Below are positions 23,031-36,000 of a stretch of DNA of 64,000 bases, one piece after another. This stretch comes from Chaetorhynchus papuensis (Eukaryota > Chordata > Aves > Passeriformes > Rhipiduridae): the NCBI GenBank assembly GCA_013396525.1, contig VWYX01000258.1, forward strand, positions 186,001 through 250,000, in the 5' to 3' direction. Both the position numbers and the translations under genes were made by a program. The first letter of the stretch is position 1; each line of letters begins with the position of its first letter. The notes beneath the pieces were generated by a model. The model made no database searches and was not told the DNA's origin. It was given only the letters and a program-made list of their open reading frames with translations.

Positions 23031-24989
23031 TCCATCCTGTGAAAAGGCATTCCAGAGGTTCTGCCTTCCCCAGGTTGGCTGATGCTGCTGACCCACTCGC
23101 CTATTTCTCCCCAGTTTCTTTGTGGGAGAAAGAATTGTTTCCTTTATACCAGTGGTGACCATAAATGGAACAGTGCTAACGGAAGAAGTATCTTTTTTTT
23201 TTTTCAATAAGCAGAGAACTACAGAGAATATAGCACAAAAACAGAAAAACAGTCAATATATTTGACATTTTCCAGGCTACAGGACTTAACTGGTTTGAAA
23301 ACTTTGAATGAAATAAAGTTTGAAGCTGTGTTGATATAGACAAGGATGCAAAATACAGACTTTACAGCAGCAATTATTTTTGAGGATAACAATCTGCTCA
23401 CATAAAACACCATCGATATTTAAAATAAGAAGTCACAGGAGATCAGGGGAATTACAAAGCAATGAGACTTACTGTGGTTTCAGAGAAAGTAATTAAGAGC
23501 CTAATTAAGGACAAAACCATATAAAAACAAAAGTAAAGCTTGATGGGGGAAAAACAGCAAAGCTTCCACAAGAGGAAAGCACTTTTTCCAACCCTATTAT
23601 ATCTCTTGGAGGCGATGAACACTCAAACAAGATTTTGTGGGCCAAACTCAGAGAGGAACTTGAAAAAGGCAACTAATCCATGGAAAGGACAAGTTTTACT
23701 TCACAGTAGTATAAGGTAATGTACCCAAGCAGTAAGCTGACAGCCTGGAAAATTAGAGCTTACTTCACCATAACCAGATTGTGCACCCACTATCTGATAA
23801 CCAAAATAACAAAGCAGAAGCTTAAGGTGATTCTAATTGACTTGCTATACTTTGCATGACAAAACTGACATGTAAGGTATCTACAGCAGTAGGTAACTGC
23901 TATAACATCCCTATATGGACAGTCACGAATTATACATTATGTTTTTATTTTCTCTATATGGGAGATATAGGGGTAGAGGGAAGTTATGTATCTGGTCTAC
24001 TGTCTCAGTAAATAAACATCAGTTTGGAAATAACACCTCAGTCTGCAGATTACAAGTAACAACAGTATTTTTACTTTTCTTTACAGCTCTATACCAATAG
24101 CAAAAATATGAGGAGTGAAGCTGGAAACTCACTGGAGCTTCCAGTGTGTTCCTACAGAAGACTCTAAGAGACCTCATGGGGTCAATCTAGATTGACTGAA
24201 TGGGGAATGCTTTTGAAAGATGCCAGGGAATAAAAGCAGAACACAATTTTGATGGACAATCAAGGGACCGGAATTGTGCAGGCAGTTTAGACATATCCAC
24301 TGAATTCTCTGCTCCTGACTACAGGAGGTTCAAAGCAAAAGCTATGCACAAGAATATATCGCATTTCAATAACATCCATGTAGAATATCCGTTCTGAGCT
24401 TGCTCATTTGTTTTTTCAATTTATATTTTCCAACCAGAACTTTCAGTCAATAAGATTTCTGACAGGCTTAAGCTGTATTTCTTCAGGGGCAATCAAAATG
24501 TCAGGAACTCACAGACAACACAGGACATCCCTGACAAATGGGAAATCCTGGAGGGTTATCAAGGGTAGACTACTGCACCATGCTGCTAGGGCTAATGGTG
24601 TAAAGAAAACATGGACAGAACTCAAAACGAGGCTCTCTTTTATTGTTCTGGACAAGTGGAAAGACTCAGAGATTAATAGATATATGTGGCAGAAAAACAA
24701 CTGGATGCATACCCGAGTCATCAGTCTTTGTCTTCTTTCTTCATAGTGCTCTAGGAGACAGACATGGTGACCTAACAAGGAGAGCTTTGAACTAGGGGTC
24801 CACATCCAGAGGTAAGCTAGAAAGCAGTATATAGAGAGAAATTCTGCATAGGAAAGGCTGCAAATGCACAATCCTGCTTCATGTGCTTCTATACTAATGC
24901 TTACAGCTTGGACAGGAAACAGAACAGAGAGCCAAAGTTATTTTGGTAGAGGTAAACAATAGCACAAGATGCAGACAAAAATAACTGAA

Positions 24990-25142
24990 GCTGCAGCTTG
25001 GGAGGTTCAGGCTGGACTTCTAAAGTACTCTTCACTGGAAAAGGAGTGCAGGACTCAGTAGTCAATAGATTCACTGAGCTGCACATTGGACTAGAGGATT
25101 TCCAAGCATTCTTTCCAAACATTTTTTCTAGGATTCTGTGAC
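24990..25142 (+). mobile_element. CR1 LINE 3' fragment
   Basis: The plus strand resembles the sense 3' end of CR1. It reads 'gaggttcaggctggacttct', a stretch like 'tcttcactggaaaaggag', then 'attggactagaggatttcc' and the terminal 'ctaggattctgtgac'. The order of blocks fits the CR1 end seen in birds, with substantial divergence. It is 5'-truncated. Confidence 0.6.
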
Positions 25143-26119
25143 ATATTTAATGTGCTCCATCTACTAATTTGAATTTAGTCTATGGGACAGGACTAGTGCT
25201 CTTCTGAAAACAAATACCTCAAAACTGAATAATGTGAATGTCAGCTTCTCAGCATCATTTTACTCTACAAATATGCTCCCACTGTGTTGCACTGCTTACT
25301 AAAATAGACCTAGCCAAAGAAGGAAATTTTAATACCTGTAGGAATTAAGGCTACTGATACAAACCCAGTATGATTTTCAAGAATTTCAATACCCACTTCT
25401 ATTTCTTCTAATACAAAGCTGAATGCTTCTGAAAAATCCCCTTTGGCATCTATCTGAATCTTCAAGCACCTTTTAAAATTTAGACCTAAATTTTCTAAGC
25501 TTCTTTGGAAAATCCCAGCCTTTATCCTTTTAGGAATGAAAAGAATGAACTGCACAATTTGAAGTTAAGGAAAAGTAATAGCTCATGCACATAGTATCAG
25601 CAAATTAACTACAAATATGTGCTTAACATTCTTCAAGAGAAAAGCCCTGCAAAAGATAGGACGCATCAGAAAGCTTATAAAGCAAGATAACCATTATTTT
25701 CAATATAATTCTTCTAACCTGACTCTGAAGTCCTCATTTTAAATTATTTAATGGTTTTGATCAGGCCATAGTGTTTTTTCATCATTCGTTTCGCTGACAA
25801 GCATAAGAAACACAATTATCCGTCAATTTTATAAAGTTTGCATTTCATCACATTTTTAATATTATAGAATTAATCAAGCAGGAAATTCAAGTGCAGAGAC
25901 TAGAATGGATCAAATTAAATAAATGATAAAAGTAGGGAAAAAACCTCAAAATATATTTTTTAAAAAATGGCAAGCTGGCAAGACTTCTTGTTATCTTTGT
26001 TTAATCCCAGCCTGCAACAAAGTACCACATAGCAGTTCACTCAGTCCCTTTCAGTGGAGTGGGGGAGAGAATCAGAAGAGTAAAAGTGACAAAATTCATG
26101 GCTTGAGATAAAGACAGTT

Positions 26120-26572
26120 TACCTGCTCACGCGAGCAAAGCAAAACAAAGAATTAATTCACCCCTTCCCATGGGTGGGCAGGTGCTCAGCCATCTCCAGG
26201 AAATCAGGGCTCCACCTCAGGTAATGGTGACTTGGGAAGACAAATGTCATCATCCCAAACATCTCCCCTTCCTTCTTCTTCCTTGCAGCTGTATATGCTG
26301 AGCATGATGCCACAGGGTATGGAATATGCCTTGGGTCAGCTGGGATCAGCTGTGCTGGCTGTGTCCCCTCCCAATTTCTTGTGTACTCCCAGTCACCTCA
26401 CTGATGGGGTGGAGTGGGAAGGAGAAAAGGCCTTGACTCTGTGCAAGCACTGCTCAGCAATGGCTAGCACATCATTTTGTTATCAATAATGTTTTCAGCA
26501 GAAACCCCAAACATAGCCCCATACTAGCTACTATGAATAAAATTTACTCTACCCCAACTAAAAGAAGCATAC
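26120..26572. mobile_element. avian endogenous-retrovirus LTR-like element (solo)
   Basis: Several ordered blocks match an LTR-type repeat I know from bird, especially passerine, genomes. They include 'gagcaaagcaaaacaaag', 'aattaattcaccccttccca', a block at about 26190-26210 reading 'gccatctccaggaaatcagg', 'cttgggaagacaaatg', 'cttccttcttcttccttgc', 'aaggccttgactctgtgcaa' and 'acatagccccatactagcta'. No retroviral coding sequence flanks it, so it appears to be a solo LTR or fragment. The exact family and orientation would need a repeat library. Confidence 0.75.
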
Positions 26573-29500
26573 TCATAAAAGCTGTTACCAGCTGTGAGTG
26601 ATTTCTTATTTCTATCAAGCAGAACTAATAAAACATTTTACATAATATCCATAAAGCTGTGAGAAAAACCACAATAATAACACTTTAGAGTTGTTTTGTA
26701 TCTTCTGTCAAGGATCTATGACAATCTTCTCAACTACTCAACAATAGTAGCTAAGCAACTCCTCTATGAGGCATTTGTCAAACAGAACTAGGTAAACTGA
26801 GGCAACAAGAATTTTCATGGTAGGGGCTGAAATAGATAATAAGTGTCCTGCTACCCACTGCTGAGCTTTTATTTCAAATAATTCTTTTTCCAGCTCATTT
26901 AGGAAAAGCTGATCCCCACTTTATCTATTTTTTTGAGCAGCACCCAACGTCTGGCAATATCCCTTGGGGAGGAAACACATTGATTTTACATGAGTTTGGA
27001 TCATCCAGTCTCAGACTTTTCTAGGTCAAGAAGGACCATGACAGATTTGTGTAGCACACTACACTACACTACTTCATAAACTAACAGCAGAAGCAGAGAG
27101 CTGACACGTGTAAGGAGCAAGAAGCATTTGTAATTATGTTGTCAGGGTACAAAAAAGCAAGTTCCCTGCTCAACTTCTACTATAGATAACCTTCCTCATG
27201 CAATATTCAGAGCAGACTTCTATCACATTATTAGCAATCTCTTAGCATCAGAAATAATGCTGGTGACACTTGTCATCTAATCCTTTCATTACAAGTTAGA
27301 GTAGGATCAGCAGTTGATCAGCACTAGGAAGTGCTATATTTCTCTGAAGTTATCTCCATAGAAATGGCTGATTTAATCCTAACCCTCAGTTTATCAGTTC
27401 ATAACTTTGTCCTTTGCAGAAAGAAGCTACTCGTAGAGAATGATACATGATAGTCTCTATTAATATTTTCATCTTTTGACACATTACATATCCCCTCTGA
27501 AATGAAACAATTAGAAGCACAATAGCAAAATTGCTGCAGCAGACAAAAATCTCTGAATGCTGAATTCAGAGTCCTGTATTGAGCAGCTAGCTGGGGACTC
27601 CTGAGTCTTGGCTTTTCCCCCCATGGTGCAAGTCAGCCACTTGGATAGGTGAAGCAGTGATTATTACAGCAGGTCAAGAGAGTACAGAAACCATCAGTGA
27701 ATTAAAGATCTGGAAGCACAGAAAGTGATATGTAGAACACCTATTTGCTGAGTTCAGCAGCACTTAAATTAAACGTTGCTTATGTGACTTTTCTTTCACA
27801 GGAAGCATAGTGTTTCAACGTGTCTCTCATTGCCTGGCAGTCCTGCACACATTTAACTCTTTGCACGAGCCTGTGTGCCAGTTCTCTGCAGCATCCCACC
27901 TGTGTCTGTTTTTCAAAACACCCCCAGCTTCTCTGTTTCATGCTGCATCATCATAATACCCAGAACTGGCATCACTGAACTAGTGTGATACTGGGGACAG
28001 CAGCCCCAAACATGGGACACATCACAGTCACTGCTGACATGAAGGAGAAGCAGGAAGAGTGACCCTGTGGCTGGAACCAGCTGCTGGCCAGTTATACTGA
28101 ACCTTGCTGGTGCTAAGCTCTTTGATACACAACTGCATGGCAATGCCAAGTGACTGGAGACTTCAGAGCTGTTTAGCCTCCCTTTCAGCAGTCCCTGGAT
28201 GGGGTAAATACAGGATCCATGGCAGTTGTCACGTCTCACAGGTGCTCATTACCTCCATTTTGACAGGTTCTGCTCACTTAGGAGTCTTTACACACGGAAA
28301 AGGAAACAATAAACAAAATTGGCCAAATCATTCAAGAATCATGCACAAGATAATAACACATTCCAGAGAACACCAGCCAGGCAAAAAAACCCTGAAATTT
28401 TCCTTGTTCTTTTTTTCAAGCTCTTTTCCTTTCCGTCTATTTCCTACTAGTGCAGTTCTTTCCTTTTGCTATTTAATTTTGAACTCAGAAGCAGTAACTG
28501 CATTCCTGAAGTGATTTTCCTTTAATTGTCAGTTGTCATCTCTGTTTCTTCTTTCTCACTTTTTGCCAAGAATTTTTCTCCACTCGTTCCTCCTAATTTT
28601 AGTAATTTGTTTGATTCTTCAATATCCCTCTCAATATTGTGTCTCCTTTTCACTTTCAAAGAATCAAAAATCTGTCTTACCTCATTTGCTCTAAAAACTT
28701 AAGACACTAAAGAAAGTGTATAAAACTGTAATTGTGTAGATATGCATGTGATCACGCGGATCCTTCTATTTAATTTCCATCCCAGTCAAATGAGATACTG
28801 TGACTTCATTTCGTGCTTTGTCTAAAAAAGCAAGATCATCTTACTATAAAAAAGAAGCAGCAGCAAATAAAAAGAAGAAAATGGCACCAAAAAAAATCTA
28901 CTGAACATGCTGATTCTGTCCTTGATGCTTGAAGTTGAAACATACCATTAGTGCCTCAAAATAATAAGCTCAGTGATCATATTTCTACAGTCCAGTAATT
29001 TTTCTCAGTCAGGTATCTGCAAGTTAATAAATCTCATACCTGACCCTAGTTACAGATTACCTAACTAATGCTCTGTTTATAATGAATAAAACTCAGGAAG
29101 CATTTTGTATCACTAAGAAGCCATGACTGCAGTCCTTTAGGAAGGCAAGAAAAGAAGATATTCTAAAAGTATAATGTATACTCTATGCCAAGAGTTAGTG
29201 AGCCACTAATTGTACTTACGACAGATTTAATAAAAGAAACTGTAACTAACAGCTATCAAGATGCTGAAAAATTAACCAGCAAGTATTATTAAGCTGCTGA
29301 GCAGTTCACAATGAAATACTATCCTCAAAAGCAGCATGCAGGAGGACATACATGTATTTCACAAAATACTTGGAAGGTCCTGTGAGCTGCACAAAATACC
29401 TGCACAGGTGTCAAGAGTTCACCATGATATTCAATTAATCTGTTTGGGATCAGTCACTTGCATGTTGGGGTTTTTTTGAATGTTCTAGTTATTTTTTATA

Positions 29501-31739
29501 TACTGATTAATTAGAAATACTTAATTGTACTGTACTGGCTTCGGAGTGCTGCTAGTAGACATAGATTAATAATATAGCTAAAATGGAGCAAACAGACAAA
29601 AACTAGATCCAGAAGGGCTGAGGTCATAGCTGGATATTAAAGTGAAACTTGAATCCCCTCTCCCACTCCACCAGGTTCTGATTCCCATCTCTTTTCTTCT
29701 TCACTGGACTATGGATCTGTAGAGCTGTACTTGATGCAGAAGGGGAAGCTTTAAATACACAGATTTTGGCCTGCTTGCTAGGTGGGTCAGTGCCCTACTT
29801 GGGTTCACTAAGCAGCTGCAAAAACAGAAGTACCAACACAGCCGTGAGTGCAGTGTAGAGATTTCCTAATGGTCAGAGAGCTGTGTTAAGAGAGGCAACA
29901 TGCATTTGTATCCCAGGGCTGGAGGGGAAATACCAGCTTCTTCCCAGATTCCTCCAACTGTTGTTTGTAACTAGATACACCTTTTCTTGGGTCTATTAGG
30001 ATATTGATTTAATTGGTGAGCCCTATGGAAGTGTAGGTGGAAAATGAGTGCTGAGTCCTAAAGTACATATCATAAACTAAATTACAGGCTGCTCTTTGCA
30101 CAGTGCCTTCCATGCAGCAAGTGAAGGCACATTGCTGGAAGTAAAGGAGTGGACACAAGAATAGATGGGAATGTGAGGGATACATTGAAATGTGAAGGAA
30201 AGAGAGTGAGAAAAAGGCAGAAAGGAGAATGGCACCTATCACCTGAATGATGCTTTTCATTTTTACACACTGAGACTTTCCTTCAGAAATCTTTCTCTCT
30301 GCTTTGCTATTCTGCTTCTACCTCTTATTCTCTAATAAACCTATTGTCTCTCCCTTCCTTCCCTCCACTACAAAACAGAGAAATCACTACAGGCATTGCC
30401 GTGTCCAAGACCGGCAAAAAACCCTTTCAGAAAAATATTTAGAAAAATGAGAAAAATAGAGATGTTTGTTTCAGAAACTTGCTCCAGGAGTTTGACATTC
30501 AATTTTACCTACAGTAAAATTATTATCTGATATGGAACATGTTCTGTACTCCTAAAAGCAAATTTATATATACTTTATTATTGAGATAGAAGGAAATAGC
30601 ACCATGCCTACTACTCCCCAACCAAAATCTAGCAAAGAGAACCTAACAATCAAAGCCAGCAAATGTGGCCTTTTTGGCAAATACTTTTATCATGCTTCTA
30701 ATACTTTTAATTACACATTTTTGTTTTTCAATCACGGAAATCCAATTTCACTCTGTCTGCAGTGCGTAATTGGTCACACTCTTTTTTGTTTCTTATGTTG
30801 TCTGTCTGATTCAATAAACAGTGAACAGCAGATATTCTTCTTCATGCATAAATGCTCTTATTCTAGTCCAAATTTGAGAAACCCCAGGTGTTTGCACAAC
30901 CAAAATCCATTAGCACTACGTTAGATCAATATCTATGAAAGAGTAATAGGGACATGGTCAAGGCAAACAGCTGATAGCAAGTCATTCAGTTAAAACCATG
31001 AATACAGTGTTGGAGGCATTTCAACACTCCTGACAAGACTTATGTCAGGCAGGATCCAATAATCCAGAAAGCAAACAAGATATGTACCCTGCACCACTGA
31101 AGTTGATGGCTGCATTAGCACTATATTCTAAATTTTAAAAAATAGCTCAAAGACACCAATATGAAGGCAAGAGTCAAAAGTACTTTGGATCAAGTCCTGA
31201 CTGGATAGTTCGCTAGACCAAGTTTCAGTGATGATTTCAGGACAAAATCATTTTTTCTAAAGAAAGTAATAATAATAATCTCTTATGAGTATTTAGTTGC
31301 TGCCCTACAGCAAGTGTTTTTGCTGGTCTACAGAAAGGCCAAAATAGAAACTCCTAACACTTTATTCATGGAGCAATAGTTACTGAGAAAGCATTTAACT
31401 GCCGGCCTCATGAGAATATTCAGCACGAAGCACATAATTTAAATTTAATAGGCTAGGCACAAATAAACAAAATATTTTTTTCTTTTTTATGGCAGTATAT
31501 GTGGCTTCTCAGGATGCACTTATTTCCCACATTCTGCAATATGCAATTATTTCTTCCCTGGGAACCCCTCACCTAACTTACACAGCTTTCCTAATATTTT
31601 GTCATTGGCCATTTATTCTGGTGTGGACTATCAGCCTTGTCCTTGGCTGTAAGTGTCAATCCAAGCAATCCTGGCAACAGCTTCACAAGCCAGAAAATCA
31701 TTAGCAGAACTAAATTCGGCAACCTTATCTAATTGCATC

Positions 31740-33080
31740 ACCTCAGCCAACCTTTCAGCACCCTCAGGTGAATCTAATATGATTCAAGGTTTAGAATTCA
31801 TTTAGTTTCTCTAAGTAGTTCCTAACCTGTTGCTCCTCTATCCCGTTGTCTTCCCCACCCCCAGTGTTTCTTGTACTGAAAATTTTGTTTGTGAAGACAG
31901 AGGCAAAAAAAGGCATGGAGTCATTCAGCCTTTTCTGAACCATCTGTTTCTCCTACACTCATTGATAGACCCACATTTTCCCTCAGCATCCCACTGATTC
32001 TATCATATTCTCCTGTTACCCCTTATGCGCATCAGTACTTTTATCTGCAGCTGGGCTTTGGTCTTTCTGATTTTGCTCCAAACGCTCAAGCAATTCTCTT
32101 TGTATTCCTCCTTTGTTGCCTAGTTTTCACTTCTTGTGTGTTCTTGTGTTTTATTTCGTCCAGAAGCAGCCTGCCTAGCCAAATGACTCTTCTGCCAAAA
32201 TTTCTCATCTTCCTGTGAAAATGGAAGAGAGTTAATTTTTGAACTCTCAGTAAGTTTTCTTTGAAAAACAACCATTTTGCTTATGCACTTTCTTTCCCTC
32301 ATGGCAGCTTCTAGTGGGACTTCTGCCTAACATTTTGAAATTTGGGCAAAGAAATTGCTGGAACAGATTGAAATCTGGTTTCCTGAAGGCCAGAGTCCCA
32401 ACTCTGCTCTGCACCTTTTCAGCTTTCCTTCAAAAAAGGACCTCAGACATCTGTGAACAGCGGGTCATGTACACCATTATGCTGTCTGACCCCTCCAGTA
32501 TTTGCACTGGGAAGTAGCCAATATGCAGTGCAGCAGCTTCTCAAATTGACTGCATATTGCTGCCCTTCCAGAATATGTCTGGACTGTTAAAATCCCACAA
32601 AAAGATAAGGATGTGTAGGCAGCAACCTCCTGTTAGTTGCTTTTGGCTATCCTCATCTCCTTTTGGTCAGGTGGCCTGTAGCACACCCCCCGCACGACAT
32701 CCCCAGTATCAGTCATCAGACAAACGCAATTCCAGTTTCATGGGAGAGGACTCTACCACAGCTTTCCTCCTCTTGTCCTGATGGTCCTAGATAGGCTGTA
32801 AACACTCATGGAAATGTCTACACTGGGCATAGTATTGTGATTTTGATATTTACAGGCTTATGGATCTTTGTGATTTTGATATTTACATACTTATGGAAGT
32901 GCATGGACCTCCAGACGTTTCTTGTTAACCAGGCTCTCCATACTACAGTACAGGCACTTGAGCAAAGCCACATATTGCCTTATTTACAACTTCCCCTCTT
33001 ACAAATGGCTTTGTTCCCAGTTATGCCTGTTCTCTCCGAAATATATAACAAAACAGAGCTTTCTAAGCCTTTTGGATACT
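31740..33080 (-). mobile_element. old CR1 LINE, internal ORF2 region
   Basis: Read on the plus strand, this is a decayed reverse complement of the CR1 polymerase region. Recognisable phrases in order are 'cattcagccttttctgaac', 'tgcagctgggctttggtctt', 'tctctttgtattcctcc', 'cctgaaggccagagtccc', 'ctgcccttccagaatatgtc', 'ggtcaggtggcctgtagca' and 'acaggcacttgagc'. These follow the endonuclease-to-reverse-transcriptase part of CR1 in reverse. Many stops and indels are present, so no intact product. The piece lacks the CR1 3' terminus, so it may be the 5' part of an insertion broken later. Confidence 0.65.
32836..32900. repeat. 33-bp direct duplication
   Basis: The phrase 'tgtgattttgatatttaca' occurs at 32836 and again at 32869, each followed by a similar 'gcttatgga' or 'acttatgga'. 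This is a tandem duplication of period 33 within the decayed CR1. Confidence 0.8.
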
Positions 33081-36000
33081 TCTCTATCTAGCCCCACATT
33101 TTTGTGCTTTGACTCCACACAGCAGCATCTACAGCAAGGCACTTCTGATCTTCCTTTTGGTTCCATCTCATCATAAAGTCATGTCAGGAGCCAATGGAAA
33201 CAAGGCAAAACACTAAGGGAACTGCATCAGTGATGTAAAAGCAGTTGGCAGGAAGAAAGTAGCAGTAAATAAGAGCTGAGGCCATGTGAGCATCAAACCA
33301 CATCACTATAGCACAGCTTGTTTTCTGTGCCTTTCAACTTGAAGTTTTCTTTGAAATATACCCTAAAAAATAGCAGCCACTCTGTTTCCACACCTAGAAA
33401 ACATATGGTTTACCAATGAAGATTGTTTCCTTCTATAAAAAAGCAAAGGCGATGAAAAATTTTCCGAAATAAAACCTCAAACAATGAGAAATTTGTTTTA
33501 TATAGATATATGTATATAGGCATCTATAAATATACCTTCATGATAAGCTATTTATTTTAAAACCTACTAACAAGTTAAACCTAAGCCTATCCCTACATTC
33601 TGTCCCCCTATAATAAAGAAAAGCTAGAAGAAATAACCATTTTACTTTCTTCGTAAGAGAAAAATAGCATTAAAAAAAAGGGCAACTCTATTTTTTATAT
33701 TCCTAATGAGGACATTGAAATATGTGCTGATGATGCTACAGTTACTCTAGTTCAAAGAGGTACGTCTCAGCTTAATAAGGTCCACTTTATTTGTCAATGA
33801 AGAGACTCCTGCAGGATGTGAGAAAAAGAAATACCATAATTTGCTCTCCAGCAACTGCTAGCATCACTTTTGGTGCATATTAATGCAGCTCAGTACTGTC
33901 AATGAGGTGATTATTTGCTCCCTAGAGAGCTCATCTCACAGCTAGTTTTTAGGATCCTTAGGAGTTTTTGTTTCATGTGGTGCAATGTATAAATTCTATT
34001 CTACAGCTTATTCCAGCAGCAGTCACAGAGAAACCATCTCCAGTTCTGGTTTTAGTAACTAATTTACGAAGGTACAGAAACAAATGCGTAATTTTTCACT
34101 TTACAGAGTTAAATCAAATACTCCTCATTCCTGCACCTGTGAAGTCATTCTGCCTCTGTCGGAGGTTCCACTGCAGTTCATACAGGTACTGAGACACTTC
34201 TCTTTGGTACCTACTGTAAAGGTGCAGTGATACTGACTTCAGTAGAGCCAGATTCCCTAAGTGCAAAGGGCTCTGGTGTGCTTGTGTGAGGAAGTTTCTC
34301 TGCCTTGGTACCCAACAAGAGCAACTGAAGCTAGCTGAGATGTGCCTAAACAAGCCTTCATCCCACGTAAGAATTTTTTTAATGTTGGGAGGATTAGAGT
34401 TACTGTATTGGCTAGGAGCAATAGGCAGGCATCTGCATTAGTGCTTTAATTTAGCAGCATGCTTTGAATGGGATTAAGTACTGCACTTTGGCTCCAATCA
34501 CAGCCTTTTGGATGACTCTGGGAGAAGTACTCCAGCAGCTCAACTCACACAATCCAAACACAAATGGACATTCAGTTCACTGGGCAAGACTAATGTTAAT
34601 TTGAAGTAATCCCTCTGAAATTCCTTCTGCAAAGACACTAACTCTTAGCACTGACCGTACCAATGTCAAAACTCACTTTTTTTGAACATATGTCCTGACA
34701 CAAATATAACTGAACTACAATGGACTTCACAGCTTCTTGTGTTATAAAAAAATAATATTTCAGCCATTATTCTATTGTTTTAAACAACTGCAAGATACAA
34801 TATTTTTTTAATAGTTGGATGCAGTTTACAGCAGTTGAAACACCTAACATTAAACAAAAACATCTCATATTTTTATATCGACTGCCCAGTTAATGACTTC
34901 AAATCCTTTTTGTAATCATAAATTGTATAAAATAGTACACTCGGGCCAGCTAAGCAACAGGGGTATTTCTTTTAGAGGATGCATGCAGTGTAAATGCTCT
35001 GTGACACATATTGAGAACCAGCAACTTGTTCAGAGCTCTCTCTGGAGTGTATGTGAAAGATCATCCAGTCCTGGACTGAAAAATAACTAGGAAGCACACC
35101 TTGCCATGCTAGCATCTGCTTTAAAAGGCAGCCAAATGAGCATGCAAAGACAGTCATCCAGGATGAGAGTTCCAGACTCTCCTCTCCTTGGCACACTAAA
35201 GGTCATATGACCCTAGAGCTCTCATAACCCATTGCCGTTATAACCTTTATTTTCCCCTTTTAGAAATGAAGCAAAAGGGATAGGTACTGGTTGTGTAAGC
35301 AGCTGATTATTTGTCATACTTTACTCTAAATAAAAGTTAAAATAGGATTTTAATGTCAACTACAAAAGTTAGGTAGCTACACAGCATCTATATCCTCTAG
35401 ATTTTGCTTTCTGCATTTCACAGTTCCTTGCCTGTTAGTTTTGTCATTACACGGATTTCACAGATGCTCTTTCTTGCATGGCGAGGATGGTAGGGTGGCC
35501 ATCTATGTAATATGCATTTCAATAGAAGTCAGTTCTTCCAGATTTAAACTTACGTAAAATTGTTTTATATTCTGAGGACTAAAACAGAACTTAGCACAGA
35601 TATATTTCTGTCTTCTGCCTTATTAATATGAAATAGGCATTTGGAATACTTTTCTTATAAGAGTTCCAAAAAATTTCCTTTACATGATGACAAAGAAGTA
35701 CCATGACCTGAGAAACTCTGTATAAATTTATGTGATTATCTATGCTTTCATGCCATTTTCAAAGACAGTACTTGTGGCCATAGGTTGGGTTTTCAGTTGG
35801 ATACGGGTTTTTTCATTATTCAAATTACTAAAATGAGAAGGAAGTGTTAAGCTTCTTTCCAGAGGCTTCCTTTTCCTACCTAATATAAAATATTGCCTTC
35901 TTGTCACCAAAACACTTAATAAGAAGCCTCTACTTTGTATTCCACAACTGTTCCTCTTAGAGGCATAAGATGATGCAGTAGTTATGGAAATTATCTCTGT

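Noticed and set aside
26785..26860. Possible minus-strand MIR fragment ('aactgaggcaacaag')
   Set aside because: Only one short block resembles MIR; the following blocks do not continue the alignment.
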